A stretch of DNA of 54,049 nt from JAADHI01 sp964451325 (GCA_964451325.1 CAYVHO010000017.1:1-54049); one strand, 5' to 3'; shown: positions 41,448-50,169, counted from the stretch's first letter. Numbers and translations: made by a program. The notes: generated from the letters alone by a model not told the origin.

Positions 41448-43274
41448 ATGGCATCGCAGGTCAAATTTTCAATTCGTCTCAAGCTGCTTGTGATGATGCT
41501 CGTGGTGGTGACGGCCGTGGTGAGTATTATCACTTTTCAGATTGTGACCTTGTTCCAAAAAGACAAGACGATTTACCTTTTTGATTTAACTTCTGTGACG
41601 GCCTTACACCTTTCGGAAGAAGCTAATAGTATTTTGCTCAATTATGATGAACGTCTGGAGATCTTTTCCCAGTCCCTCTTGTCTCCTGATATCCCGGAAT
41701 CGGGCAGGGAGGCCTATATCAAAAAGCTCATTTCGCATTTTGAAGGATTTATTGCGATCTCCCTCTACAACGCAAAAGGGGAAGAAGAAGTGACTTTATT
41801 GGATGAGGCCCAATTTGACACGCTAAACCTTCGGCGAGAGGATTTGCTTATTTATCGAACCAAAAGCCCCATTCCTTTCGAGAATTTAAAACTGGGGGTC
41901 CCTTTTTTACAGCATTCCACTCTGAGTAAAAAACTGCCTTCTTTTACCCTGGTTCGGGCGATTCATGATAAAGGTTTTGATGAACCTTTTTTTGTGGTTG
42001 CTGAAATTCAGCTGAATAAACTTTTGGGATTAAGCGGGAAATCCAAGGTTTTTGAGACTTTTTTAGTGGATGATTCGGGTCGCATTATTTCCAGTTCCAA
42101 AATTGCCGCTCAGAGTAGAGACAAGGCCTTTCAGGAGGATGTTAGCGGTATCCCCATTGTTGCGGCATTTATGAAGGGGAGGACTTTTTCAGAAACCTTG
42201 GAGTATGTGATCGATGGGGAAGACTACTTGGGGGCTTATGCACGTATTGAGTATGGCGGTTTTGCTGCAGTGGCGCAAATTCCAAAATCCGTTGCATACC
42301 TGGCAGCGCGAGAGCTGATCGATACCCTGCTCAGGGTTTCTTTGGGCGTGCTGGCTTTTTCGGTCTTGGTTGCTTTTGTTTGGTCTCGTGGCATGACCCG
42401 ACCCATACAAAAACTTTCTGAAGCGACACGCCGTGTTGCAAGTGGTCATTTTGACATTGGAATTCTGGCAAGCAGTAAGGACGAAATCGGTCTTTTGGCC
42501 AATTCATTTAGCCGTATGGCCAATGAATTACAGGCAAGGGAGAGTGATTTAAAGTCGGCACAAGCCGCCCTGGTGCAATCGGAAAAAATGGCTGCTTTTG
42601 GTCAACTGGGGGCGGGCATTGCGCACGAAGTTAAAAACCCTTTGGCTGGAATTCTGGGTTACGCCCAGTTGGCCTTGAGGAAAGTCGACAAAGAAAGTCC
42701 ATTGGCCAAGCAGCTGAAGGTGATTGAAAAAGAAACGAAACGCTGCAAGACCATTATTGAAAACCTTTTAAAATTTTCCCGTCAGGAAAAAACGGAAAAG
42801 ATTCCGACAAACCTCAATCTCGTGGTCGAAGATGCGGTGGCCATTGTGGATCATCAGTTGACTCTTCACAAGGTGAAGATTGAAAAACAACTTGCAGCAA
42901 GCTTGCCTGTGATCGGGGGCAATGCAAACCAGCTTCAGCAAGTGTTGATGAATTTAATGATTAATGCACAGCAGGCGATGCCGAAAGGAGGAACGGTGTC
43001 TATTGAGACCTGTTTGCAGGAGGCTCAGGCTGTTGTGTCTGTCCGCGATACCGGGCCAGGGATGTCTCTGGATGTTCAGAAAAAAATATTTGAGCCTTTT
43101 TTTACGACAAAGCCTGTTGGGAAGGGGACGGGCTTGGGACTCTCCGTTTCATACGGAATTGTAAAAGATCACTACGGAGAAATTTTGTTAGAAAGCGAAG
43201 AAGGAAAGGGGAGCGTTTTTACACTTTCTTTTCCTGTAATGGATTTGACGCAAGAAAATACGCTTGAAGGTTAA
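41448..43274 (+). CDS. Sensor histidine kinase with periplasmic domain and HAMP
   Basis: A 608-residue kinase: first membrane span about 12-34, periplasmic sensor about 35-292 (Cache-like mixed fold, unassigned in detail), second span about 297-318, HAMP about 318-372 (MTRPIQKLSEATRRVASGHF), HisKA with His393 in GIAHEVKNPLAGILGYAQL, and HATPase with N box QVLMNLMINAQQAM, DTGPGMS and GKGTGLGLSVSYGIV. The SEKMAAFGQLGAGIAHE block is typical of the NtrB/AtoS-like group. The overlap of its end with the 5' leader of the next gene and the operon order suggest that it phosphorylates the two downstream receivers. The periplasmic part is placed to sense the FecR/outer-membrane complex. Confidence 0.93.
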   Translation: MASQVKFSIRLKLLVMMLVVVTAVVSIITFQIVTLFQKDKTIYLFDLTSVTALHLSEEANSILLNYDERLEIFSQSLLSPDIPESGREAYIKKLISHFEGFIAISLYNAKGEEEVTLLDEAQFDTLNLRREDLLIYRTKSPIPFENLKLGVPFLQHSTLSKKLPSFTLVRAIHDKGFDEPFFVVAEIQLNKLLGLSGKSKVFETFLVDDSGRIISSSKIAAQSRDKAFQEDVSGIPIVAAFMKGRTFSETLEYVIDGEDYLGAYARIEYGGFAAVAQIPKSVAYLAARELIDTLLRVSLGVLAFSVLVAFVWSRGMTRPIQKLSEATRRVASGHFDIGILASSKDEIGLLANSFSRMANELQARESDLKSAQAALVQSEKMAAFGQLGAGIAHEVKNPLAGILGYAQLALRKVDKESPLAKQLKVIEKETKRCKTIIENLLKFSRQEKTEKIPTNLNLVVEDAVAIVDHQLTLHKVKIEKQLAASLPVIGGNANQLQQVLMNLMINAQQAMPKGGTVSIETCLQEAQAVVSVRDTGPGMSLDVQKKIFEPFFTTKPVGKGTGLGLSVSYGIVKDHYGEILLESEEGKGSVFTLSFPVMDLTQENTLEG

Positions 43275-43308
43275 AGGGAATCATTTTCTAAACAAGGAGG
43301 AAACGTGT

Positions 43309-44793
43309 ATGACAAAAACGCCTCGTATCCTGGTGGTTGATGATGAAATGTCAATCCGAGGGATTTTAAATGAGCTTTTGACGGCATTGCATTATGGTGT
43401 GGTCGAGGCGCCGAGTGTTGAGGTGGCACTGGTGAAGATGGAACTGATCCAATTTGACTTGGTGATCTCTGACATTCGTATGTCGGGGCAGAGTGGTCTT
43501 GAATTACTCCAGAAAGTCAAAGAGATGAATCCGGACATTGAGGTGATTATTATGACCAGTCACGCCTCTCTGGAGTCTTCGCTTGAGGCCATTCGAATGG
43601 GGGCCTATGACTACTTGCAGAAGCCATTCGAGGAACTGGAATATGTTGAAATCGTTGTCTCCCGTGCCCTGTTACAGCAGCGTCTTAGAAAAGAAAATCA
43701 AGCCTTGCTTGCACGCACGACACAAAAAAATCGGCAGATGGAAGAGGGCGTAGGACGGGCAGCACGGGATTTGATTGAAGTCGCCCGTTTCTATAAATTG
43801 GCTTCGAGCATCCTAAAATCTAAAAACCTAGGAGAGTTAACCCTTCATTTGGAGGCGGCGCTTTCCCTTTTTTTAAAGGGAAATCCGGGAATTATCTGGT
43901 TACATCATGAGGAAAAAGGGGTTCTGTTTGCCCAAAAAACCATTGGCACAAGGGGTGTTTTGATTCCGCAGCTTCGGCTTTCAGAGGCCGCTCGCACCTC
44001 AGATACCGCACTGTATCTTTGGATACGCAAGGGGGAGTATAAAAGTGACTTGAATCAACTGCTCGGATCGCTTGTCCCTAAAGCCTTGATTCATCAGCCC
44101 CTGATTTACCAAGACAAGGTCTATGGTCTGCTCACGATCATCAATCGTCCGTCAAAAAGCTGGTTGGTGCATGAAAAAAATGCTTTTGTGCATCTTTGTT
44201 TGATTACGGCTATGATGCTCCATTTTTTTAAAATACAAAACATGAGCACTCCAGCACTTTCTCTAGAAAGTTCCACTTCAATGCCCCCAAAACAAGGGCC
44301 ATTCACGATTCAGGATCAGCAGACAGGTCTCGTGCATTATGACTATTTTCTGGAGTTATTGTATTTGGAAACACAGCGTGCGCGCCGTTACCGCCATCCT
44401 TTTACGCTCTTATTGCTGAGCTTTAATTTTTCTGCTCAGGCGGAAAATAAGGTGGAAATGTGCGCTTTTTTACAGTCTTGGGCAAAGCGGGTCTTGAGTG
44501 GAATTCGGACAACCGATATTGCTGCACGTGATAATAATCATATTTTTGTTCTGCTCCCGGAGACGAGTTTAAGGGAAAGCCGGAAGGTGATGCGGATCTT
44601 AAAACGACAGATGTCCTCCTTGACTGCTTTGGCACAATCAAAAGGGACTTTACTCGTTTCTGGAGAGGGTGATTTGGAAAAGGTAGCCTATCCGAAAGAC
44701 GGGGATACGGTTGCAGCGCTGATCTCAGTTCTTAAAATCCGTATTTCTGAACATTCAAATAAAGCAGATTTTAAAGAGAACTTAGTGGAATAA
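43309..44793 (+). CDS. Response regulator with GAF-like and degenerate GGDEF domains
   Basis: The 494-residue protein starts at the ATG at 43309 behind AAGGAGG. A receiver domain (1-125) has the acidic pair Asp11/Asp12, phospho-acceptor Asp55 in VISDIRM, and the conserved Lys in YDYLQKPF. A coiled linker leads to a GAF-like domain (about 170-325). A C-terminal GGDEF-like fold (about 335-480) begins DQQTGLVHYDYFLELLYLE, but the signature is NNHIF in place of GGDEF, so diguanylate cyclase activity is not expected. The I-site pattern RTTD remains five residues before it, so the domain probably binds c-di-GMP as a receptor. It sits between its presumed kinase and an active cyclase. Confidence 0.85.
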   Translation: MTKTPRILVVDDEMSIRGILNELLTALHYGVVEAPSVEVALVKMELIQFDLVISDIRMSGQSGLELLQKVKEMNPDIEVIIMTSHASLESSLEAIRMGAYDYLQKPFEELEYVEIVVSRALLQQRLRKENQALLARTTQKNRQMEEGVGRAARDLIEVARFYKLASSILKSKNLGELTLHLEAALSLFLKGNPGIIWLHHEEKGVLFAQKTIGTRGVLIPQLRLSEAARTSDTALYLWIRKGEYKSDLNQLLGSLVPKALIHQPLIYQDKVYGLLTIINRPSKSWLVHEKNAFVHLCLITAMMLHFFKIQNMSTPALSLESSTSMPPKQGPFTIQDQQTGLVHYDYFLELLYLETQRARRYRHPFTLLLLSFNFSAQAENKVEMCAFLQSWAKRVLSGIRTTDIAARDNNHIFVLLPETSLRESRKVMRILKRQMSSLTALAQSKGTLLVSGEGDLEKVAYPKDGDTVAALISVLKIRISEHSNKADFKENLVE

Positions 44794-44824
44794 ATATATA
44801 TTATTCAATTGGTTATGAATTTTA

Positions 44825-44859
44825 AATGCCCCGTAATTGTATTGACGTTTTGGGGCATT
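44825..44859 (+). repeat. Hairpin between the two response-regulator genes
   Basis: AATGCCCC (44825-44832) pairs perfectly with GGGGCATT (44852-44859), loop 19 nt. It lies in the 83-base gap just before the GTG start at 44877 and has no T tract. It may set the relative expression of the two regulators. Confidence 0.45.
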
Positions 44860-44876
44860 GTGATAGGCTTGATATC

Positions 44877-46286
44877 GTGTCAGACTGGAAACCTTCCATA
44901 CTCGTTGTAGACGACGAAAGCACCTTTCGTTCCGCAGTGGTTGATTTGTTGCAGGATGTGGGCTTTGTTTGTGCCGACGCCGATTCAGGTGAAGCGGCTT
45001 TGGATTGTTTAGCAAAGCAGCATTACAACATTGTTTTTACCGATCTGCGTATGCCGGGTATTGATGGCCTGGCTCTCTTGCGTGAGATCAAAAAAATAGA
45101 TGAATCAATCATTGTGGTCTTGATTACCAGCCATACTTCCATCGACTCGACCATAGAGGCCTTGCGTTTGGGGGCCTATGACTATTTGATTAAACCGCTT
45201 GAAGATATCGAGCTCATTTTGGCGATTATTCATCGTATTACGGACAAGCTCTTATTAGAGGCTGAGAAAAGGAGTTTGCTTAAAAATCTTCAGGAAAAAA
45301 ATAGAGACTTAGATGAAAGTCGCCAAAAAATCATTCAATATTCTTTTGATATTTCAGCCCTTTACACCGCAGAAAAGGAAATGCTGGCGGGTCTTGATTT
45401 GGACGAAGTCTATCAACGTTCGGTGACGTATATTTCAAGATTAGTAGGCTTTAAGCCTGCTTTACTTTGGGTTTTTGATGAATCGAGAACAAAACTTGTG
45501 CTCAAGAGCTATTGTCGACTCGGGAATTTGGATGAACAATCTCTGTCACTCAAATTCCCGGAAGTGATTTCTCGTGTTTCAGGAGAATTGAAGCAGGCAC
45601 TCATTTCCAAGGTGAAACAGGGCACAGCACTCTTTCATCCTGTTCAAGGGCATCAAATTTTCTACGGAGTGCTCTCGATTCTTGATCTTAAAAGGAGGGC
45701 TTTTTCAAGGCGACAGAGAGAAATGATGACACGATTTTCGTCTTCCGTGGCGGTGGCAATTGAAAATGCTCAGCTTTATCGCGATGTAAAAACTTTGGCC
45801 ACACGAGATGCCTTGACTGGATTGTTTAATCGTCGCCATTTTGAAGAAATCATTAAATCTGAATTGCTGCGTGGAGCGCGTCACCACCATCCCGTTTCTC
45901 TCATTTTTTTCGATGTGGACTATTTCAAAACGTATAATGATACACACGGGCATCTCATGGGAGATGTCGTTCTTCGGAAGATCGCAGACCTGGTGCAAAG
46001 CTGTGTTCGTGATACCGACATCGTCTGTCGTTATGGAGGGGAGGAATTTATTATTGTTTTACCCTATACGACAAAATTAGATGCAAAACAGCTTGCGGAA
46101 GACATTCGTAAAAGTGTCGCGACGCATAAATTCCCCTATGGGGAGCAACAACCCGACGGTGCCGTGACCATTAGTTTTGGCATTTCTGAAAGTCCTCTGG
46201 ATGGGATCGGTGCAGAAGTTGTCGTCAAAAGTGCAGATGATGCGCTTTACAGGGCGAAGGAGATGGGCCGAAACTGCGTCTGTTGA
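44877..46286 (+). CDS. Response regulator diguanylate cyclase (receiver-GAF-GGDEF)
   Basis: About 469 residues from the GTG at 44877; an in-frame ATG at 44826 lies in a hairpin and would add 17 residues. Receiver: Asp12/Asp13, phospho-acceptor Asp56 in VFTDLRMPG, YDYLIKPLED. GAF domain about 165-310 (LYTAEKEMLAGLDLDEVYQ, SSSVAVAIENAQLY). GGDEF domain about 318-465: DALTGLFNRRHFEE, active-site GGEEF (387-391), and an intact I-site RDTD five residues upstream for product inhibition. It should make c-di-GMP when phosphorylated. Same architecture as its upstream neighbour, of which it looks like the catalytically active twin. Ends just before a dispersed hairpin element. Confidence 0.93.
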   Translation: MSDWKPSILVVDDESTFRSAVVDLLQDVGFVCADADSGEAALDCLAKQHYNIVFTDLRMPGIDGLALLREIKKIDESIIVVLITSHTSIDSTIEALRLGAYDYLIKPLEDIELILAIIHRITDKLLLEAEKRSLLKNLQEKNRDLDESRQKIIQYSFDISALYTAEKEMLAGLDLDEVYQRSVTYISRLVGFKPALLWVFDESRTKLVLKSYCRLGNLDEQSLSLKFPEVISRVSGELKQALISKVKQGTALFHPVQGHQIFYGVLSILDLKRRAFSRRQREMMTRFSSSVAVAIENAQLYRDVKTLATRDALTGLFNRRHFEEIIKSELLRGARHHHPVSLIFFDVDYFKTYNDTHGHLMGDVVLRKIADLVQSCVRDTDIVCRYGGEEFIIVLPYTTKLDAKQLAEDIRKSVATHKFPYGEQQPDGAVTISFGISESPLDGIGAEVVVKSADDALYRAKEMGRNCVC

Positions 46287-46290
46287 CCTA

Positions 46291-46407
46291 AAACCGCCGA
46301 TTCTCCTGAAATACTACGTTATCGCCTAACGGGCTCCTCAACGTACAGATGTACGTCTCGTTGCCCTTGTAGGCTCTGGCCTTGTCTTTCAGGAGACTTG
46401 ACGGTTT
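46291..46407. repeat. Dispersed palindromic hairpin element, copy 2
   Basis: Starts AAACCGCCGATT and ends CTTGACGGTTT, as in copy 1 (25709-25828). Outer stem TCTCCTGAAA/TTTCAGGAGA is perfect here; the middle stem GCCTA...GGGC/GCCC...TAGGC replaces GGCCAAAG/CTTTGGCC of copy 1, with pairing kept. Apex CGTACAGATGTACG. Begins six bases after the stop of the cyclase gene. Confidence 0.75.
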
Positions 46408-46466
46408 CTGTCCAATTATCTGTGCTGCTTGACTGAATATCCCTAAATCATGCGATAATCCGCTTC

Positions 46467-47303
46467 ATGTCAGATCAGAATACATCTTCACAAGAAAATA
46501 ACATGGATTGGAATACCATGGCCGAAGCCTTTGATCGTTGGTTGCCCTATATTCAGCCCATTGCCGAAGCCCTCATCGACCTTGCAGATATTTCCGAAAG
46601 GCAGTCGATACTTGATGTCGCTTCAGGAACCGGAGAGCCTTCCCTGACCCTCGCCCGTCGTTATGGCAATAAAGGGATCTCCATTATCGGAGTGGACGGG
46701 GCGGATGCGATGGTTGAACGGGCCAATCAAAAGGCCAAAGCCGAAGGTTTTGATTTTCTCAAATTTCGACAAATGAAAGCCGAGGCCCTTGATTTTGAGA
46801 ATGCGCAATTTGACCGAATTATCAGTCGTTTTGGTGTCATGCTTTTTGATGATCCTTTGCTGGGTGTTTCTGAGATGCGCCGGGTCCTCCGTCACGGCGG
46901 AAAAATGGCCATTGCCGTTTGGGGCGAATTCCATAAAATTCCGTCTTTGTCTCTTATTTGGGATGTGCTGATGAAGGCCCTGCCCAAAGACAGTCTACCC
47001 TTTACACCGCGAATCGGAGGTCTGGGTGCGGATGGAGTGCTTGAGACACTTTTGGAAGAAGCGGGTTTTGAGGCAGAGCAACTTGAAATTAAGCCTTTTA
47101 TCTTGACCTATCGTTATGATGATTTTGAGTCTTACTGGGAAATCAGTACTTCGGCGGGTATGTTAAAAGAGCCGCTGGACTCCCTTTCTTCCGAGGGGCA
47201 GGCCGAGCTCAAAAAAAAGGTTGAAAACCTCACTTTGCCTTATCACGAAGAGGGTCAAATCGTTTTTCATAACGAAGCGATTTTGGCATCTTGCGTTAAA
47301 TAA
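46467..47303 (+). CDS. Class I SAM-dependent methyltransferase
   Basis: A 278-residue methyltransferase with the Rossmann-fold motifs: motif I ILDVASGTGEPSLTLARRYG, motif II IIGVDGADAMVERANQKAK, the FRQMKAEALDFENAQFDRI segment, and motif III MRRVLRHGGKMAIAVWGE. This is the UbiE/COQ5-like group that acts on small molecules or lipids; the substrate cannot be told. The C-terminal 90 residues (GVLETLLEEAGFEAEQLEI) follow the family layout. It stands alone after the repeat element, with no cofactor-biosynthesis gene adjacent. Confidence 0.87.
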   Translation: MSDQNTSSQENNMDWNTMAEAFDRWLPYIQPIAEALIDLADISERQSILDVASGTGEPSLTLARRYGNKGISIIGVDGADAMVERANQKAKAEGFDFLKFRQMKAEALDFENAQFDRIISRFGVMLFDDPLLGVSEMRRVLRHGGKMAIAVWGEFHKIPSLSLIWDVLMKALPKDSLPFTPRIGGLGADGVLETLLEEAGFEAEQLEIKPFILTYRYDDFESYWEISTSAGMLKEPLDSLSSEGQAELKKKVENLTLPYHEEGQIVFHNEAILASCVK

Positions 47304-47430
47304 TTTCTTCATTCTCTCATGTAAAAATATCCCTAAAAAGTCTTGATTTCTAGGCTAAAATCCCTTAATGTCTTCATCAAGGTCAGCAGATTTTTCAGCT
47401 AACTGAATCTGAAATCGTATCGATAACCCA

Positions 47431-47451
47431 GTGATCATCTTCTTTGATCAC
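47431..47451. promoter_or_regulatory. 7-bp inverted repeat before the CHRD gene
   Basis: GTGATCA (47431-47437), 7 bases, TGATCAC (47445-47451); a perfect dyad ending 21 bases before the start at 47473. A plausible operator for an unknown regulator. Confidence 0.4.
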
Positions 47452-47472
47452 CCACGAAATGGAGCCAATACT

Positions 47473-48093
47473 ATGAAACAATGTTTCAAGCAGGGTCTTA
47501 TTTTAAGTCTGGCCTTCGTATTTCTGATGGTAACAGAAGGGTTTTCTCAAAATATGAACGACATGGGATTTCCGATGAGGCATCCGCATCAGGATCGCTC
47601 CATTGTACTCAAAGGGGGGATTTCCAGTTTTCAGGAAGTCCCGGCTTTTTCGTCTGCCGGACGGGGCCGTTTTAAGGCCGAAATCAATCCTGAAAAGACA
47701 GAAGTGAAATACAAGCTATCCTATGAAGGAATGGAAGGGGATGTTTTCATGGCCCATATTCATTTTGCTCAAGCGGGTGCAAATGGCGGCATTATGGTCT
47801 GGTTTTGTGGTGACCCTGATGCGGGGTTTCCGCCGCCTGCGTCAATTACTGTGCCGCTCTGTGGGCCAAAAGAAGACAAGCTTGAAGGCACCTTTTCTGC
47901 CGATGACCTTCTGGGGCCGGAAGGCCAGGGTGTTTCACCTGGAGAATTTGAAGCCTTTGTGATGGCGCTTGAAAAAGGACTCGGTTATGTCAATATTCAT
48001 TCGACCTTACAACCTCCGGGAGAAATCCGTGGTCAAATCCATCGTCGACGTTTTGGATGGTGGGAAGGTCGCGGGAATAACTTTGGTGGCTAA
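47473..48093 (+). CDS. Exported CHRD-domain protein
   Basis: The product of about 206 residues has a signal peptide (MKQCFKQGLILSLAFVFLM to GFSQ) and one CHRD domain (about 45-190): IVLKGGISSFQEVPAF, GRFKAEINPEKTEVKYKLS, FMAHIHFAQAGANGGIMVW, LGYVNIHSTLQPPGEIRGQI. CHRD domains occur in chordin and in many bacterial periplasmic or surface proteins; their ligand is unknown. The conserved histidines (AHIH, NIHS) could bind metal. I used the ATG at 47473; an in-frame ATG at 47431 lies in the upstream dyad. The 3' end overlaps the convergent fetB gene by four bases. Confidence 0.88.
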   Translation: MKQCFKQGLILSLAFVFLMVTEGFSQNMNDMGFPMRHPHQDRSIVLKGGISSFQEVPAFSSAGRGRFKAEINPEKTEVKYKLSYEGMEGDVFMAHIHFAQAGANGGIMVWFCGDPDAGFPPPASITVPLCGPKEDKLEGTFSADDLLGPEGQGVSPGEFEAFVMALEKGLGYVNIHSTLQPPGEIRGQIHRRRFGWWEGRGNNFGG

Positions 48094-48872
48094 AGCGACT
48101 TGAGTTGTTGTTCCTCGTCAATCTCCGCCCGTGCAAGTTGTTCTTTTGATTTGCACGGGCGGTTTTGTTTTAGTTTGGGTTTGATAAAAGTGAGAAAAAG
48201 GGCCGAAGCCATGCCCGATGCCCCATAGACCATGCACATGACCATAATCTGATAGCGGACGGCAATCAAGGGCGATATGCCAGAGAGGATTTGCCCCGTC
48301 ATCATGCCGGGCAGTGAAACCAGACCCACCGCAAAAAGCGAGTTGGTGATGGGGATGAGCGAAGCCTTTAGCGCGATTCCGCGGGCCTTTTCATAGCTTA
48401 GGCCGCGTTCCCTTTCCGCCCACATCCGCTCTGCTGCAAGGGAAACACTGTTCATTGCCTGTGAAAAAATCATCCCCGCCAAAGGAATCAAATAACGGGG
48501 GCTGTACCAGGGTTTTAGATTCAGCACGCCTTGACTGACCAATAGTAGGGTTAGGCTTCCTCCCAAAAAAATCGCGAAAAAAGCCTTAAAATAAAGATGC
48601 CTGCGTTCAAGTTTGACTGTGCGAAGTGCGATCCAACTCGAAGCCACGACCATGAGGGTCAATATACCCAAGACAATGAAAACATTGTCTGATTCAAAAA
48701 TAAACGCTAAAAAATAGCCGACCAGTAGCAGTTGTGCCAGCATGCGCCCAATGGCGTGTGTGCCTTCACGAAAATCCAAAGACCACTTAAAAAAAATAAA
48801 CACAACCACGAGGGCTGGGATGAACGCGAGCGCGAGGTTTAAAAAGGGAATGAGTTGAATGCCGTTATTCAT
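48090..48872 (-). CDS. fetB: FetB/UPF0014-family ABC transporter permease
   Basis: A 260-residue inner-membrane protein of the FetB (YbbM) family, the permease of an exporter linked to iron homeostasis and oxidative-stress resistance in E. coli. Family blocks are visible: RMLAQLLLVGYFL, WIALRTVKLERRHLYFKAFF, RYLIPLAGMIFSQAMNSVSLA, ALKASLIPITNSLFAVGLVSLPGMMTGQI written here in parts (LIPITNSLFAVGLV; LPGMMTGQILSGISPL), and YQIMVMCMVYGASG. About seven membrane spans are expected. The ATPase partner fetA is not adjacent; in E. coli it is. Either it lies elsewhere or this permease has another partner. It is transcribed with the aminotransferase upstream (24-base gap). Confidence 0.88.
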   Translation of the reverse strand: MNNGIQLIPFLNLALAFIPALVVVFIFFKWSLDFREGTHAIGRMLAQLLLVGYFLAFIFESDNVFIVLGILTLMVVASSWIALRTVKLERRHLYFKAFFAIFLGGSLTLLLVSQGVLNLKPWYSPRYLIPLAGMIFSQAMNSVSLAAERMWAERERGLSYEKARGIALKASLIPITNSLFAVGLVSLPGMMTGQILSGISPLIAVRYQIMVMCMVYGASGMASALFLTFIKPKLKQNRPCKSKEQLARAEIDEEQQLKSL

Positions 48873-48896
48873 ATCTCTAATCTGTAAGGTGTGTGT

Positions 48897-50078
48897 TTAT
48901 CGTTCAAGCAGGGTTTTAATCGCATGCGCCAGTCTCACCATGCCGGTTTCGATTGTTGTTGTTTCGGCGCAGGAATAGTTTAAACGCAGCGTGTTGAGAT
49001 GAGATTGATTGATATAAAAAGGGTCTCCTGGCACAAATACCACTTTATCTTTTAAGGCCAGCTCAAATAAATTGAGGGCGGAGGTTTTTTCTGGCAGTCT
49101 TAGCCAAAGAAACATTCCGCCTTCTGGGTTTGTGCATGAAATTTCTTTGGGAAAATGCCTGAGAATGCTGTTTCGCATGACTTCTTTCTGTGTGCTGTAG
49201 GCCGTCACAATTTTTGCAATATGGGCTTGCAGGTCATTGTCACGAAGATATTGGTGGATGATGCACTGGGCAAGCTGGTTGGTGTGCAGATCCGAGGCTT
49301 GTTTGGCAATCACCAGTTTTTGCATGATCGCATCTGATGCGACAACCCAACCGATGCGAAAGCTGGGCACAACAATTTTAGAAAAAGAACCCAGCAAAAT
49401 GGTGTTGTCTGGTAGTAGTTTATAAAAAGAGCTGTGTTTTTTATGATTGAATTTCAAGTCGCCGTAAGGATCATCTTCGATCAAGAGGGTTTCTGTGCCA
49501 TTCAGTATTTCCGCGACGGCCTCTCTGTTTTTTTCGGGATAGGTGATGCCTGAAGGGTTTTGAAAATTGGGCACGGTGTAGATGAGTTTTGGTTTTGTCG
49601 TGTGCACAAGGGTACGAAGCTTTTCCGTATCCATTCCATCTTCGGAGACAGGCACGGGCAGGAAATGGGGGCGGTAGAGTGCAAAGGCTTGAATCGCGCC
49701 GAGATAACCCGGCTCTTCCAAAATCAAGCCGTCGTCAGTATTGAGCAAGACCTTTCCAAGTAAATCGAGGCCCTGCTGCGAGCCGCTCGTAATAAGAATA
49801 TTCTCAAGTTTTATTGTTAAGCCCTTTTTTTTGTAATGCTGAGCAATCCATTCCCGTAAGCCAATTAGCCCCTCGGACGCGCTGTATTGAAAAAGATCGT
49901 TTCCATAAAGCTCAAAGACTTTTTGTGTGGCGGTTTTGATTGCTTCCGTCGGAAAGAGCTTGCGATTGGGCAAGCCTCCTGCAAAAGAAATCATATCCGG
50001 CATCAGTGCATCCTTGAGGATTTCACGAATAAAGGATTTGGGCACATTGTTCATGCGATCTGAAAAACGGGGTTTCAT
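48897..50078 (-). CDS. PLP-dependent aminotransferase (class I/II, LysN/ARO8-like)
   Basis: A 393-residue fold-type I aminotransferase. Landmarks: ISFAGGLPNRKLFPTE near the start, ITSGSQQGLDLLGKVLL, EEPGYLGAIQAF, VPNFQNPSGITYPEKNRE, DDPYGDL, and the PLP-lysine region LLGSFSKIVVPSFRIGW. This matches the 2-aminoadipate/aromatic/branched-chain aminotransferase group related to the enzyme part of MocR regulators, but with no helix-turn-helix domain fused. The amino-acid substrate is uncertain. It lies downstream of tdh and kbl on the same strand, so an amino-acid catabolic role fits. A G10 tract lies between it and kbl. Confidence 0.9.
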   Translation of the reverse strand: MKPRFSDRMNNVPKSFIREILKDALMPDMISFAGGLPNRKLFPTEAIKTATQKVFELYGNDLFQYSASEGLIGLREWIAQHYKKKGLTIKLENILITSGSQQGLDLLGKVLLNTDDGLILEEPGYLGAIQAFALYRPHFLPVPVSEDGMDTEKLRTLVHTTKPKLIYTVPNFQNPSGITYPEKNREAVAEILNGTETLLIEDDPYGDLKFNHKKHSSFYKLLPDNTILLGSFSKIVVPSFRIGWVVASDAIMQKLVIAKQASDLHTNQLAQCIIHQYLRDNDLQAHIAKIVTAYSTQKEVMRNSILRHFPKEISCTNPEGGMFLWLRLPEKTSALNLFELALKDKVVFVPGDPFYINQSHLNTLRLNYSCAETTTIETGMVRLAHAIKTLLER

Positions 50079-50159
50079 TTTTTATGTCCTTAAAAAGTGC
50101 ATTCAAACCTGATTTTGCTGGGTAGTATAAAGTGATTTATCCCCCTGTACCAGAAGAAA

Positions 50160-50169
50160 GGGGGGGGGG
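50160..50169. repeat. G10 homopolymer tract
   Basis: Ten G in a row in the 125-base spacer between kbl and the aminotransferase (ten C on the coding strand, about 80 bases before the aminotransferase start). Such tracts slip during replication, but being untranslated this one could only alter spacing or transcription. Confidence 0.5.
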
